This document shows, in pieces, positions 7,440 through 15,250 of a stretch of 31,628 bases of DNA (position 1 is its first letter; each line of letters begins with the position of its first letter). Under the pieces are notes generated by a model, which did no database searches, was not told the origin of the DNA, and worked only from the letters and a program-made list of their open reading frames with translations. Source of the stretch: a virus; the IMG/VR virus record IMGVR_UViG_3300033149_005344, positions 1-31,628 of that record; one strand, 5' to 3'. Both the position numbers and the translations under genes were made by a program.

Positions 7440-8869
7440 TGGCGGTTGCCCCCGCTACCATCATCGACCGCGAAGCCACCGCCCTCGCCAGGCTTCACCA
7501 GCGCGCCCGCGCCTCCTACGACGCTGCGGAGGACAGCCCCCGCCGGCGGTCGCCGTCGAGCATCCTCAAGAGCGAGGATGACATCCTGCGGCCGCAGAAG
7601 CGGAGGAAACTGCTCGGCAACGCCCGCGATCTCCGCCGCAACTTTGCCGTGGCCGCCTGGGCGATTCGCCAGCACCTGAACTATGTCGCCTCGTTTTCCT
7701 TCCAGGCCCGCACCGGCGACGACGCCCTCGACGAAGCCATCGAGGAACGTATCCGCACCTGGAGCCGCCCCGAGAATTGCGACCTCTGCGCACGCCACGG
7801 CCTGCACCGCCTGATCCGTCTCGCAGAGGGTAGCCGCACCATCGACGGCGACGTGTTTGCCCTGAAACTCTCCAGCGGTCGCCTGCAGATGATCGAGAGC
7901 GACCGCGTCGCCCTCCCCGCGGACCTACCGCACACTATCGACCCGGCCGAGTTTCCCCACGGCATCCGCACCAGCCGCGGCGGTCGTGCGCTCGAGTACG
8001 TCATCTGCAAGCGGGCCGGCCTCGGGGCGCTCGAGTTTGACAAGACCGTGCCCGCCCGCCACGTCGAGCCCCTCGCCTACTTCGACCGGTTCGACCAAGT
8101 CCGCGGCATCGCCCCCATGGCCCCGGCCATCAACGCCTGCCGCGACCTGTACGAGGCCATCGACTACGCCCTCGCCAAGGCGAAGATCTCGCAATTCTTC
8201 GGCCTCGTCTTCAAACGCGAGGCCGAGACCGCCCTCGGCGACATCACCGCCACCAGCGACGACACCGATGGCGACGGGGATGAGGAAGATACCAGATATG
8301 AGGTCGACCTGGGGAAGGGCCCGGTCCAACTGGACCTCGACCCCGGCGACGAGGCCGAGTTCCTCGAGAGCAAGACGCCGTCGCAGGAGTTTCAGCAGTT
8401 CGCCCAACTCAGCATCCAACTCGCCCTCAAGGGCCTTGACATCCCGTATTCGTTCTTCTCCGAGGACTTCACCAACTACAGCGGCGCCCGCCAGGCATGG
8501 ATTCAGTACGAGAAGGGTGCCGAGGAACGCCGCCGCGACCTCCGCCACTGGCTCGACCGCCTCACCGCGTGGCGACTCATGCTCTACATCGCCGACGGCG
8601 ACCTGACCCTCCCCGCCGGTTGGACCCTCGCCGACGTCCGCTGGGAGTGGATCGCGACGGGCGTGCCGTGGATCGACCCGCTCAAGGAGGTCAAGGCGGA
8701 CATCGCCGCCCTCAAGGCCGGACTCGCTACCAGGGCCGACATCCTCAAGCGGCACGGCCGCGACTTCTACGAGGTCGCCGCCCAACTCGCCCGCGAGCAG
8801 AAACACCTGGAGAGCCTCGGCCTCAACCCGGACCCCGACCCCAAGACCCCGGCCAAGCAGGAGGCCTGA
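7439..8869 (+). CDS. Portal protein, lambda type
   Basis: The 476-aa product forms the dodecameric ring at the packaging vertex of the prohead. Family features include the early basic segment (ILRPQKRRKLLGNARDLRRN), the FAVAAWAIRQHLNYVASFSFQ stem region near 80-95, and IDGDVFALKL. In the C-terminal third are GLDIPYSFFSEDFTNYSGARQAWIQYEKG and WRLMLYIADGDL. GLDIPYxxFSxDFxxxxxSxxR-type sequence is typical of lambda gpB relatives. It begins in a TAATG overlap with the gpW-like gene. Length is a little below lambda gpB (533 aa). Confidence 0.9.
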   Translation: MAVAPATIIDREATALARLHQRARASYDAAEDSPRRRSPSSILKSEDDILRPQKRRKLLGNARDLRRNFAVAAWAIRQHLNYVASFSFQARTGDDALDEAIEERIRTWSRPENCDLCARHGLHRLIRLAEGSRTIDGDVFALKLSSGRLQMIESDRVALPADLPHTIDPAEFPHGIRTSRGGRALEYVICKRAGLGALEFDKTVPARHVEPLAYFDRFDQVRGIAPMAPAINACRDLYEAIDYALAKAKISQFFGLVFKREAETALGDITATSDDTDGDGDEEDTRYEVDLGKGPVQLDLDPGDEAEFLESKTPSQEFQQFAQLSIQLALKGLDIPYSFFSEDFTNYSGARQAWIQYEKGAEERRRDLRHWLDRLTAWRLMLYIADGDLTLPAGWTLADVRWEWIATGVPWIDPLKEVKADIAALKAGLATRADILKRHGRDFYEVAAQLAREQKHLESLGLNPDPDPKTPAKQEA

Positions 8870-8871
8870 AC

Positions 8872-10176
8872 GTGCCGACGACCATCCGCAATGCCGAACC
8901 GCCCAAAGCCGAGATCGAGGTCGAAGGCGGCGACTACGCCGTCGATACCGAGACCGGCGAGGTCTGGCTCTACGGGGCCATCGGCCTCGGCCTTGGTGTC
9001 GCCCCGGTCCAACTCGCCCGCGACCTTCGGGCCATCCAGGCCGACCGAATCACCCTCTACATCAACAGCCCCGGTGGCTGGGTGGACGACGGCACCGCGA
9101 TCTACAACCTTCTCCGCCGCGAGACCCGGCCCGTCGACATCATCGTCGACGGCCTCGCCGCCAGCATCGCGTCGGTCATCGCCATGGCCGGCGACACCGT
9201 CACCATCGCCGACGGCGCATTCCTCATGATCCACCGGGCCTGGGCCCTCGTTCTCGGCAACGCCAACGACCTCGACGACGCGGCCCGGCTGTTGCGGAAG
9301 TTCGACGACGCCATCGTCGACATCTACGCCCGCCGCACGGGCCAGGATGCCAAGGCCATCAACAAGTGGATGGACGCCGAAACGTGGTTCACCGCCCAGG
9401 AGGCTGTGGACGCCGGGTTTGCCGACCGAGTCGGCACCACCGCCCAGGGCGACGCCGAGGCCTTCGACCTCTCGCTCTACACCAACGTACCGGCCGACCT
9501 CGGCGGCAACCAGCCGGGGCCCGCTGGCGAGACAGACGACCAGTTCCGGCGGCGAGCCGCTGCCTTCTTCGGGGCCCCCAACCTCACGCGGCCCCGTGCG
9601 TTCCAATCGCCTCTTACGAAGGGAGACACGATGGCCACGACCGACAAACCCAAGGCCCAGGACGCCGAACCCCAGGCCGATGAGCAGACGCCCGAGACCC
9701 AGGAACCCGAGACGGAGCCGACGCAGACCCCGGCCGAACCCGAGCAGACCGACACGGACGCCGACAGCCAGGCTGTCCAGCCGGACGCCGACCAGCCCGA
9801 GACTCCGGAGGAAACCGAGGCCGACGGCGACGCCGAACCCACGCCGGACAGCGAGGCCCAGGCCCGCAAGGCCGAAGGCCAGAAGTTCATCGAGGCCTTC
9901 GGCGAGACCCTCGGGGCCAAGTACTTCGCCTTGGGCCTGACCTTCGACCAGGCCCGCGACCGCTACACCGCGGATCTCGAGCAGCGGGTCTCCGACCTCG
10001 AGGCCGCCAAGGCCGAGGCCGAGCAACGCCTCGCCAGCATCGACCGCGGCGAGGACGAACCCGCCGAGGTCGTGGTCCACGACGATACCCCCGAAGCCAA
10101 GCGCCTGCGGGACCTCCGCCAGCGCCTCGGCCAGGGGGCGGGCCAGTACGCCGCCAGTCTCACGCTGCCAAACTAA
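8872..10176 (+). CDS. ClpP-type prohead protease with scaffold tail
   Basis: GTG 8872, two bases after the portal stop, opens a 434-aa protein; the longer frame back to 8497 lies inside the portal gene. The first 190 residues are a ClpP/S14 peptidase: ITLYINSPGGWVDDG, LAASIASVIAMAGD with nucleophile S98, and FLMIHRAW with H121. The C-terminal half is acidic and low-complexity (many PE, TP, DA repeats), followed by a coiled coil (DLEQRVSDLEAAKAEAEQRL). This is the lambda gpC arrangement: a maturation protease fused to a scaffold that can also be made alone from an internal start (see 9631). It acts in the prohead interior. Confidence 0.88.
   Translation: MPTTIRNAEPPKAEIEVEGGDYAVDTETGEVWLYGAIGLGLGVAPVQLARDLRAIQADRITLYINSPGGWVDDGTAIYNLLRRETRPVDIIVDGLAASIASVIAMAGDTVTIADGAFLMIHRAWALVLGNANDLDDAARLLRKFDDAIVDIYARRTGQDAKAINKWMDAETWFTAQEAVDAGFADRVGTTAQGDAEAFDLSLYTNVPADLGGNQPGPAGETDDQFRRRAAAFFGAPNLTRPRAFQSPLTKGDTMATTDKPKAQDAEPQADEQTPETQEPETEPTQTPAEPEQTDTDADSQAVQPDADQPETPEETEADGDAEPTPDSEAQARKAEGQKFIEAFGETLGAKYFALGLTFDQARDRYTADLEQRVSDLEAAKAEAEQRLASIDRGEDEPAEVVVHDDTPEAKRLRDLRQRLGQGAGQYAASLTLPN
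9631..10176 (+). CDS. Nested scaffold protein from internal start
   Basis: Within the protease gene and in the same frame, ATG 9631 is preceded by AAGGGAGA at 9619-9626, a stronger ribosome site than that of the protease GTG itself. The resulting 181-aa protein holds the acidic low-complexity region and the terminal coiled coil, which is what scaffolds of this phage type look like. Lambda Nu3 is made the same way from within gene C. The call rests on the ribosome site and this parallel. Confidence 0.7.
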   Translation: MATTDKPKAQDAEPQADEQTPETQEPETEPTQTPAEPEQTDTDADSQAVQPDADQPETPEETEADGDAEPTPDSEAQARKAEGQKFIEAFGETLGAKYFALGLTFDQARDRYTADLEQRVSDLEAAKAEAEQRLASIDRGEDEPAEVVVHDDTPEAKRLRDLRQRLGQGAGQYAASLTLPN

Positions 10177-10221
10177 GGCACGTGACCGCCAGAACCGCGC
10201 ACACGCAGAAAGGAAACTACA

Positions 10222-11151
10222 ATGGCAGCCGATGATCGCCTGACCCTGTTGGACGTCATGAAACGGGCCGGGACGTCCGTCTCCGGCCTCATCGACGAAA
10301 CCACGAAGCCCACGCCGGAGGTCCGCCTCGGCAACGCCCGGCCCGTGGCCGGGACGGTGTACGAGCAGCGCATCCGCGTCGCTCTGCCCACGGTGTCGTT
10401 CCGCGACGCCAACGAGGGCTCCACCGCCTCCAAGAGCCGCACCGAAAAACGGATGGTCGAGTGCTTCATCTTCAACCCCCGCTGGGAGGCCGACGTGGCG
10501 GTCTGCAACGCCTCGCCCGACGGGCCCGAGGCAGTGATCGCCGAGGAAGCTGACGCCGTCCTGACCGCGTCCTTCCACCACCTGGGGAAGGTGTTCTTTT
10601 ACGGCACTGACACCAACTTCGGCGATCCGAAGGGCTTCCCCGGCCTGCTGCAGACCTACGACGCAGCCAACATGACCGTCGACGCCGGCGGCACGACCGA
10701 CGATGTGGCCACCTCCGTGTGGGCCGTCAAATTCGGTCCCAAGGACGTCCGCTGGGCCATCGGCCAAAACGGTCGCGTTGCCCTGAGCGACCTCCGCAAG
10801 GAAAGCATCGCCGACGCCAACGGGAAGCGGTTTACCGCTTACGTCCAGGAAATCCTGGCCCGCATCGGCATGCAGCAGGGCCACAAGGCATCCGTCGCGC
10901 GCATCAAGAAGATCACCACGGACAATGGCTGCGGCCTCACCGAGGATCTGCTGACCTCGCTCATGGCCAAGTTCCCCGCCGGCATCATGCCCGACGTGAT
11001 CTTCATGAGCAAGCGGAGCCAAGGCCAACTCCGAAACGACATCAGCGGCAAGACCATCACCGGTCGCCAGGCCCCGCTGCCCACGGATTTCGACGGCGTG
11101 CCGTTCGCCATCACGGGGTCAATCGTCGACACCGAGAAACTGGCCCTGTAA
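10222..11151 (+). CDS. Major capsid protein
   Basis: The 309-aa protein follows the protease/scaffold gene and has a good ribosome site (AAAGGA, 10210-10215). Features of the HK97-fold capsid group with this kind of N-arm include LLDVMKRAG, YEQRIRVALPTVSFRDANEG, and FFYGTDTNFGDPKGFPGLLQTYD. Near the end are DVIFMSKRSQGQLRND and GVPFAITGSIVDTE, the receptor-binding-like P-domain strands that end many phage major capsids. It builds the icosahedral shell and is the natural substrate partner of the upstream scaffold. Identification rests on both position and sequence style. Confidence 0.85.
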   Translation: MAADDRLTLLDVMKRAGTSVSGLIDETTKPTPEVRLGNARPVAGTVYEQRIRVALPTVSFRDANEGSTASKSRTEKRMVECFIFNPRWEADVAVCNASPDGPEAVIAEEADAVLTASFHHLGKVFFYGTDTNFGDPKGFPGLLQTYDAANMTVDAGGTTDDVATSVWAVKFGPKDVRWAIGQNGRVALSDLRKESIADANGKRFTAYVQEILARIGMQQGHKASVARIKKITTDNGCGLTEDLLTSLMAKFPAGIMPDVIFMSKRSQGQLRNDISGKTITGRQAPLPTDFDGVPFAITGSIVDTEKLAL

Positions 11152-11231
11152 CCCAGCGACGCGACGCCTGCCCGGCCGGCCCACGTAGCCGGTAGGGCCG
11201 CTCGCACAAACCCGACAGAAAGGAGAGGCCC

Positions 11232-11642
11232 ATGCCTCAGTACCGCGTTGCAGACGCCGAACTCAAGGAAACCAAGGCCCTGCCGAATGGTGCCGCTACC
11301 GTCGCCACCGACACCTTCGACCTCGGCCACGGCGACCGCGGCGACGTGCCCGGCAACTTCGAACTCAAGATCAGCGCCCCGGCCCTCGCCACCGCCGATC
11401 TCGGCGACGGCGACACCATGACCTACAGCGTCCAGCACGGCGACAAGGCCGACGGCTCGGACGCCGCCGATCTGCTGCCGAGCGTCATCGTGCAGACCGG
11501 CGCCGACGCTTCGGGGGCCCCCGCCGCCACCCAGCAGGTGCGCCTGCCGGTCGACACCAAGCGCTATGTCCGCGTGACGGCGACGAACTCCGCCGCCGGC
11601 GACGCCAGCGACAAGAGCATGACCGCGCAACTGCTGTTCTAA
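11232..11642 (+). CDS. Capsid cement/decoration protein (candidate)
   Basis: The 136-aa protein comes directly after the major capsid gene with the strong site AAAGGAGAGG. It is rich in beta strands and small residues (ATVATDTFDLGHGDRG, NFELKISAPALATADLGDGDTMTYSVQHG) and ends with RYVRVTATNSAAG...MTAQLLF. This resembles the Bbp16-type cement proteins of Bordetella phage BPP-1, which stabilise the capsid surface. The resemblance is by pattern only. Confidence 0.5.
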   Translation: MPQYRVADAELKETKALPNGAATVATDTFDLGHGDRGDVPGNFELKISAPALATADLGDGDTMTYSVQHGDKADGSDAADLLPSVIVQTGADASGAPAATQQVRLPVDTKRYVRVTATNSAAGDASDKSMTAQLLF

Positions 11643-11654
11643 GGCCAGCCGTCC

Positions 11655-12032
11655 ATGAGCCTGCCCGAAACCATCGCGGCAGCGCAACGCATCGCCGTTG
11701 CGTCCTCCGGTCGGCCCGTGACCTACCACCGAGGCACGTCCTCGGTGGAGGTCACGGCCATGGTCGGCCACACCGACGCCGCCAGCCTTGACGAGTACGG
11801 CGTGGCCGAGACCACCCGGCTCCGCGACTACATGATCCTCGTCGAGGACCTCATCCTCGACGGCGAGAGAGTGGAGCCGCGGCAAGGCGACCGCATCCGC
11901 GAGCGGGAAGGCGGAACCGTCCATGTGTACGAGGCCATGGGCCCCGGCGGAGAGCCGCCCTGGAGGTATAGCGGGCCAGGGCACTCCATGTACCGCGTCC
12001 ACACGAAACACATTGACACGGAGACCGGCTGA
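11655..12032 (+). CDS. Head-tail connector/stopper candidate
   Basis: A 125-aa protein with alternating beta strands (PVTYHRGTSSVEVTAMVGHT, YMILVEDLILDGERVEPRQGDRI) and a charged C-terminal part. The DGxxxxPxxGDRI stretch is typical of small beta-barrel head-tail adaptors (lambda gpFII-like stoppers). Position after capsid and before tail completion genes fits. It ends in an ATG overlap with the next gene. No decisive motif. Confidence 0.45.
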   Translation: MSLPETIAAAQRIAVASSGRPVTYHRGTSSVEVTAMVGHTDAASLDEYGVAETTRLRDYMILVEDLILDGERVEPRQGDRIREREGGTVHVYEAMGPGGEPPWRYSGPGHSMYRVHTKHIDTETG

Positions 12033-12733
12033 TGCCAGACGACGCCCCGAAAGCGGACACCGACTGCGGGCGCAAGCACCTTTACTTGGTGCTACGGATC
12101 GCCGCCGTCGTCGCGGCAATCTGCGGCAGCACCATCGGCTACTGCACCGTGCTGGTTGGCGGCCTCGAAGTCCGGGTCCGCGAGGTCGAGAAACACGACG
12201 CCGCCAACGCCGCCCGTTTCGAGTCCATCTGTGACCGGATCGACCGCCTCGACCGTCGCCTCGAGCGCATCGGGCTGTTGCCGCACGAAAGGACTATGCC
12301 CATGGCCCGCGCTACCGACCTCGCCGACGCCATCGTCACCCTGCTAAACGGTCACGAGTTCAGCCAGGACTTCACCGCCGAGCGACAGTTCCGGCCGCGA
12401 TACGAGATGCGGGACCTCAAGACCCTCCGCGTCACCGTCGTGCCCGGCGGCCTGGAGGCCGAACGGTACAGCCGGACGGAGGACGCCGAGACCTACCGTG
12501 TCGGCGTGGCCGTGCAGAAGAAACTCGGCGACGAGGCCAACGAGGAAGCCGAGATCGAGACCCTCCTGGACCTCGCCGAGGAAATCGACCTCTACCTCCG
12601 AGCCCAGCGCATCGATTCGCCGGAGGCCGTCTGGACCGGCACCGAACACCCAACCCTCTATGATCCCGACCACCTGGACCAACTCCGGTGCTTCACGAGC
12701 GTTCTCACCCTTACCTACGTGACCACGAGGTAA
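12032..12733 (+). CDS. Membrane-anchored coiled coil fused to tail-completion domain
   Basis: The 233-aa frame joins two parts that usually stand alone. Residues 1-90 hold a transmembrane segment (YLVLRIAAVVAAICGSTIGYC, about 18-38) and an amphipathic coiled coil (VRVREVEKHDAANAARFESICDRIDRLDRRLERI), like small phage membrane proteins. Residues 91-233 look like a tail terminator/completion protein (DLADAIVTLLNGHEF, LKTLRVTVVPGG, IETLLDLAEEIDLYL). No stop codon separates them, but a second start with its own ribosome site lies at the junction (see 12302). A lost stop codon fusing two ancestral genes is the simplest reading. Confidence 0.5.
   Translation: MPDDAPKADTDCGRKHLYLVLRIAAVVAAICGSTIGYCTVLVGGLEVRVREVEKHDAANAARFESICDRIDRLDRRLERIGLLPHERTMPMARATDLADAIVTLLNGHEFSQDFTAERQFRPRYEMRDLKTLRVTVVPGGLEAERYSRTEDAETYRVGVAVQKKLGDEANEEAEIETLLDLAEEIDLYLRAQRIDSPEAVWTGTEHPTLYDPDHLDQLRCFTSVLTLTYVTTR
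12302..12733 (+). CDS. Tail terminator/completion protein from internal start
   Basis: ATG 12302 lies 8 nt after AAAGGA (12288-12293), inside and in frame with the gene starting at 12032. The 143-aa product would be the soluble tail-completion part alone. It has the N-terminal helix and strands expected for gpU/gpZ-like completion factors that cap the tail tube. This start probably makes the virion protein, and the long form may be minor or non-functional in the virion. Confidence 0.5.
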   Translation: MARATDLADAIVTLLNGHEFSQDFTAERQFRPRYEMRDLKTLRVTVVPGGLEAERYSRTEDAETYRVGVAVQKKLGDEANEEAEIETLLDLAEEIDLYLRAQRIDSPEAVWTGTEHPTLYDPDHLDQLRCFTSVLTLTYVTTR

Positions 12734-12736
12734 CCC

Positions 12737-12994
12737 ATGGCCAACGGCACCTACTTCGACAAGTTCGACCTCGGAGCGGCCTACGCTCCGCTCTCGACGA
12801 ATCGCAAGCAACTCACCGTGACCGTTTCCGCCCCGCCCAGCAATAGCGCGACCGCCTACCTGAAGGGCAACGACGGCGGCGACGTGCCTCTCGAACCCGG
12901 CGAGTGGCACACGCTCGTCGACGTGGACCTCTCGAAGATCGAGCTCAAGGGCACGCCGGGCGACGCGGTCACCATCGTTGGAGGGACCTGGTAA
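12737..12994 (+). CDS. Small structural protein, unknown
   Basis: An 85-aa, mostly beta-stranded protein (KQLTVTVSAPPSNSATAYLKG, GEWHTLVDVDLSKIELKGTPGDAVTIVGGTW) with no recognised family. It ends in a TAATG overlap with the fibre gene and is probably co-translated with it. It could be a fibre-attachment or head-decoration protein. Confidence 0.5.
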   Translation: MANGTYFDKFDLGAAYAPLSTNRKQLTVTVSAPPSNSATAYLKGNDGGDVPLEPGEWHTLVDVDLSKIELKGTPGDAVTIVGGTW

Positions 12995-13881
12995 TGCCGT
13001 ATCGCACCGTCGGAATCCAGGCCGTTGCTGACGACGCCTCGCCCAAACTCGGCGGCGACCTCGACGTGAACGGCCACAAGATCACGTCGGCTGAGAATGG
13101 TGATGTGCAACTGGCGCCGCACGGGACCGGGGCCATTGTCGCCTTGCCCGGCGGCAACGCTCGCGGTGAATGCGCGGTGGACCTCGGCAGGGTGCGAGCG
13201 GTGGACACGGACGTGGCCAGCGGTGACTACGCCACCATTGGCGGAGGGCGTGCAAACACGGTCAGCGGCATCAACAGCGTAGTCGCGGGGGGATACGAAA
13301 ACGACGCGACGGGAGCGAGCTGTGGAGTGGGCGGGGGGCGAGGCGCCAAGGCCCAGGCCAATTACGCGTGGGCGATGGGGTTTTCCCTGTCTGCACAAGC
13401 CTCCTATGCCCGCGCTACCGGCCGCCAAGCCATCGCCCGGCTTGAGGGCGAAGACGCCTGGTCCGGCGTCGGCAGCAGTTACGGCGTCCAGCGGTCCTGG
13501 TTCCAGCAGCATGGCGAGGTGACCTACAACGGGGGGACCCCTCAAGAGATAACCAGCCCCGAGAAACTGACCCTCGAAAGCGGGTACACGTACTTCATCC
13601 GCACGCGCGTTCTCGTCTCGTGCGACCCATCGAACAATCTGGCCGTCGCGGCCACTTACGAAACGCTCGTCGCCAACGACGGCGGTAGCATAGTCGTCTT
13701 CGACGGGCCGACGCAGATTTGCTCGATGGGGTCGGGTGCGAACATCAATGTGAACGTTGATACGTATGACGACGAGGCCCTGGAGGTTGAGGTTGGCGCG
13801 ACCTTCGACGGAGACCACTGCCGAGTGCACGTGCTGCACGAAATCCTCCGAGTCGCCAACGGCTATCACTGCGGCTGTTAG
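12994..13881 (+). CDS. YadA-like head-repeat fibre protein
   Basis: The 295-aa protein has an N-terminal virion-anchoring part (SPKLGGDLDVNGHKITS, NGDVQLAPHGTGAI). It then has YadA/Hia-type head repeats: ASGDYATIGGGRANTVSGINSVVAGGYENDATG, GVGGGRGAKAQANYAWAMGFS and SYARATGRQAIAR. These form trimeric beta-rolls. The last 110 residues (TLESGYTYFIRTRVLV...HVLHEILRVANGYHCGC) form a beta-rich, possibly receptor-binding tip. It starts at ATG 12994 in TAATG overlap. Location among head/neck genes suggests a head or collar fibre rather than a tail fibre. Confidence 0.7.
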   Translation: MPYRTVGIQAVADDASPKLGGDLDVNGHKITSAENGDVQLAPHGTGAIVALPGGNARGECAVDLGRVRAVDTDVASGDYATIGGGRANTVSGINSVVAGGYENDATGASCGVGGGRGAKAQANYAWAMGFSLSAQASYARATGRQAIARLEGEDAWSGVGSSYGVQRSWFQQHGEVTYNGGTPQEITSPEKLTLESGYTYFIRTRVLVSCDPSNNLAVAATYETLVANDGGSIVVFDGPTQICSMGSGANINVNVDTYDDEALEVEVGATFDGDHCRVHVLHEILRVANGYHCGC

Positions 13882-13892
13882 GGAGAGTTGAA

Positions 13893-14156
13893 ATGCTAAC
13901 AGACGTGCCAGAACCGCAATTGACGAAGGCCGAGCAAGACGCCCTGATGATCCGCCAAACGATGGCGGACCTGACCGGGCATGCCGCACACGCCCTGACG
14001 CGCATCCGGCAACTCGTTCGGGATTCGGCACACCGCCAGGCCGTCGTGGACGTTCTTGGGCCGGCGGACGCCAAGGCCCTGCGCAACGCCTTCGCCGGCT
14101 ACCGTGCGGGCGTGCAGGCAGCCCGCGAGGTCGATGTCGGAGGCCTGGAGGCGTGA
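13893..14156 (+). CDS. Small helical protein, unknown
   Basis: An 87-aa all-helical protein (LTKAEQDALMIRQTMADLTGHAAHALTRIRQLVRD, ADAKALRNAFAGYRAGVQAAREV) behind a GGGAGA site. Its stop overlaps the GTG of the next gene (GTGA). No family recognised; structural or chaperone roles are both possible. Confidence 0.5.
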   Translation: MLTDVPEPQLTKAEQDALMIRQTMADLTGHAAHALTRIRQLVRDSAHRQAVVDVLGPADAKALRNAFAGYRAGVQAAREVDVGGLEA

Positions 14157-14652
14157 TTTCGCCGGATAACATCGCGGCCGGGGTGCTGACGTACCCCTGC
14201 GGCCATTGCCGGCGCTCACCCAGACGGACATCAATCCGGGCCGGGTGCATTTTCTCAACCAGGAAGGTCTGGCTCGGGCCCCGAACGATCTGCTCACCGT
14301 CCTGCTGGCCGAGGGGCGAGACTGGCTGCTCGTGGTCGAGCGCGACATCGTGCCGGTCGAGATGGCCGCCTGGTGGCAGGCCGACGCGGATGTCGTGGGC
14401 GTCTGGTATCCTCATTCGTCGGGCTGCACCGAGCGCACGGAGAGTATGTGGGCTCCTTGGCCGTCCGGCCCGGCATGGCACCGGGGGCTTTGGCGAGCCC
14501 GCCGCGAGGTCTTGGAAACTATGCCGAGGCCGTGGCTGCCGGCTTACCCGCGAGGCGGCTGCCGGTGCAAGAACTTTGCTGAAGAAGCACGCCGCAACGG
14601 CTTCACCGTCACAACCGCAGGCCGGGCCGAGCATGCCGAGTGCCCGAAGTAG
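14153..14652 (+). CDS. Glycosyltransferase-like protein, apparent -1 frameshift
   Basis: GTG 14153 overlaps the previous stop and encodes ISPDNIAAGVLTYP. The frame then turns into poor coding, while the -1 frame continues as LRPLPALTQTDINPGRVHF to the stop at 14652. One extra C in the C4 run 14194-14197 joins them into a 166-aa protein. The alternative start is a weak TTG at 14206. The core LLVVERDIVPVEMAAWWQADADVVGVWYP parallels the 203-aa protein at 23067 (LLQLDEDMFPRPETDAIL...LVYCGYP), suggesting a shared GT-A-like fold with an acidic metal-binding motif (ERD against DED). Activity and target are unknown. Confidence 0.5.
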
Positions 14653-14680
14653 GAACGTAGACAACCGAACAGAACAGCAA

Positions 14681-14731
14681 GCCGGCCGTGTGGGGCCGAC
14701 GCGAACACCCCACGCGGCCGGCTTTTATTTT
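14681..14731 (+). terminator. Rho-independent terminator before tail module
   Basis: A 15-bp GC-rich stem (14681-14695 with 14708-14722, one T-G pair) is followed by TTTTATTTT at 14723-14731. This is a classic intrinsic terminator separating head and tail modules. It shares the core GGCCGTGTGGGGCC with the stem-loop at 7183. Confidence 0.85.
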
Positions 14732-14763
14732 GGCGCAGAACGGATAACCGAAGGGAGAACCCA

Positions 14764-15204
14764 ATGACTCACCGTAGAGGCTATGAAGCCAAGATGTACC
14801 GGAACACCGGCACCTACGACACGCCGGTGTGGGAGGAAGTCACCAACATCCGCGACCTCACCCTCGGCAACGAGAAGGGCGAGACCGACGTCACCACCCG
14901 CCAGAACAGCGGCTATGAGGCTGTTGTGGGGACGCTCAAGCGCGCCAACGTCGAGTTCTCGATGGTGTGGAACACCGGCGACGACGACTTCACCGCCATC
15001 AAGGACTCCTACTTCAACGGCACCGGCATCGATGTGATGGTCCTCGACGGCAGCAAAGACGTCAGCGGCACCCAGGGCCTCCGCGCGACCATGGAGGTCA
15101 TGACCTTCAACCGCAACGAGAACCTCACCGACGCCCTCACCGTCGACGTGACCATGAAACCGACCTACAGCGACCATGCGCCCGAGTGGGTGACCATCGA
15201 GTAA
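14764..15204 (+). CDS. Major tail tube protein
   Basis: The 146-aa protein opens the tail module with a strong site (AAGGGAGAA). It has the tail-tube pattern: N-terminal RGYEAKMYRNTGTYDTPVWEEVTNIRDLTLG, then KGETDVTTRQNSGYEAVVGTLKRANVEFSMVWNTGDDDF, a central strand-loop, and C-terminal YSDHAPEWVTIE. Such proteins stack as hexameric rings to make the flexible tube of siphoviruses. Position between terminator and tail chaperone supports this. Confidence 0.8.
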   Translation: MTHRRGYEAKMYRNTGTYDTPVWEEVTNIRDLTLGNEKGETDVTTRQNSGYEAVVGTLKRANVEFSMVWNTGDDDFTAIKDSYFNGTGIDVMVLDGSKDVSGTQGLRATMEVMTFNRNENLTDALTVDVTMKPTYSDHAPEWVTIE

Positions 15205-15250
15205 CCCTCGCCACCCGCGCGAACGCTAACACACAGAAAGGGAGAACCCC

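Noticed and set aside
8767-11028. 753-aa open frame on the minus strand
   Set aside because: It covers the protease, scaffold and capsid genes antisense, is glycine/valine-rich without motifs, and is the usual shadow of C-ending codons in high-GC DNA.
11152-11231. Possible hairpin after the capsid gene (CCGGC/GCCGG)
   Set aside because: Short, no T-run, and common by chance at this GC content.
12856-14664. 602-aa open frame on the minus strand
   Set aside because: It is antisense to four co-directional phage genes with good starts and coupling; no recognisable domain.
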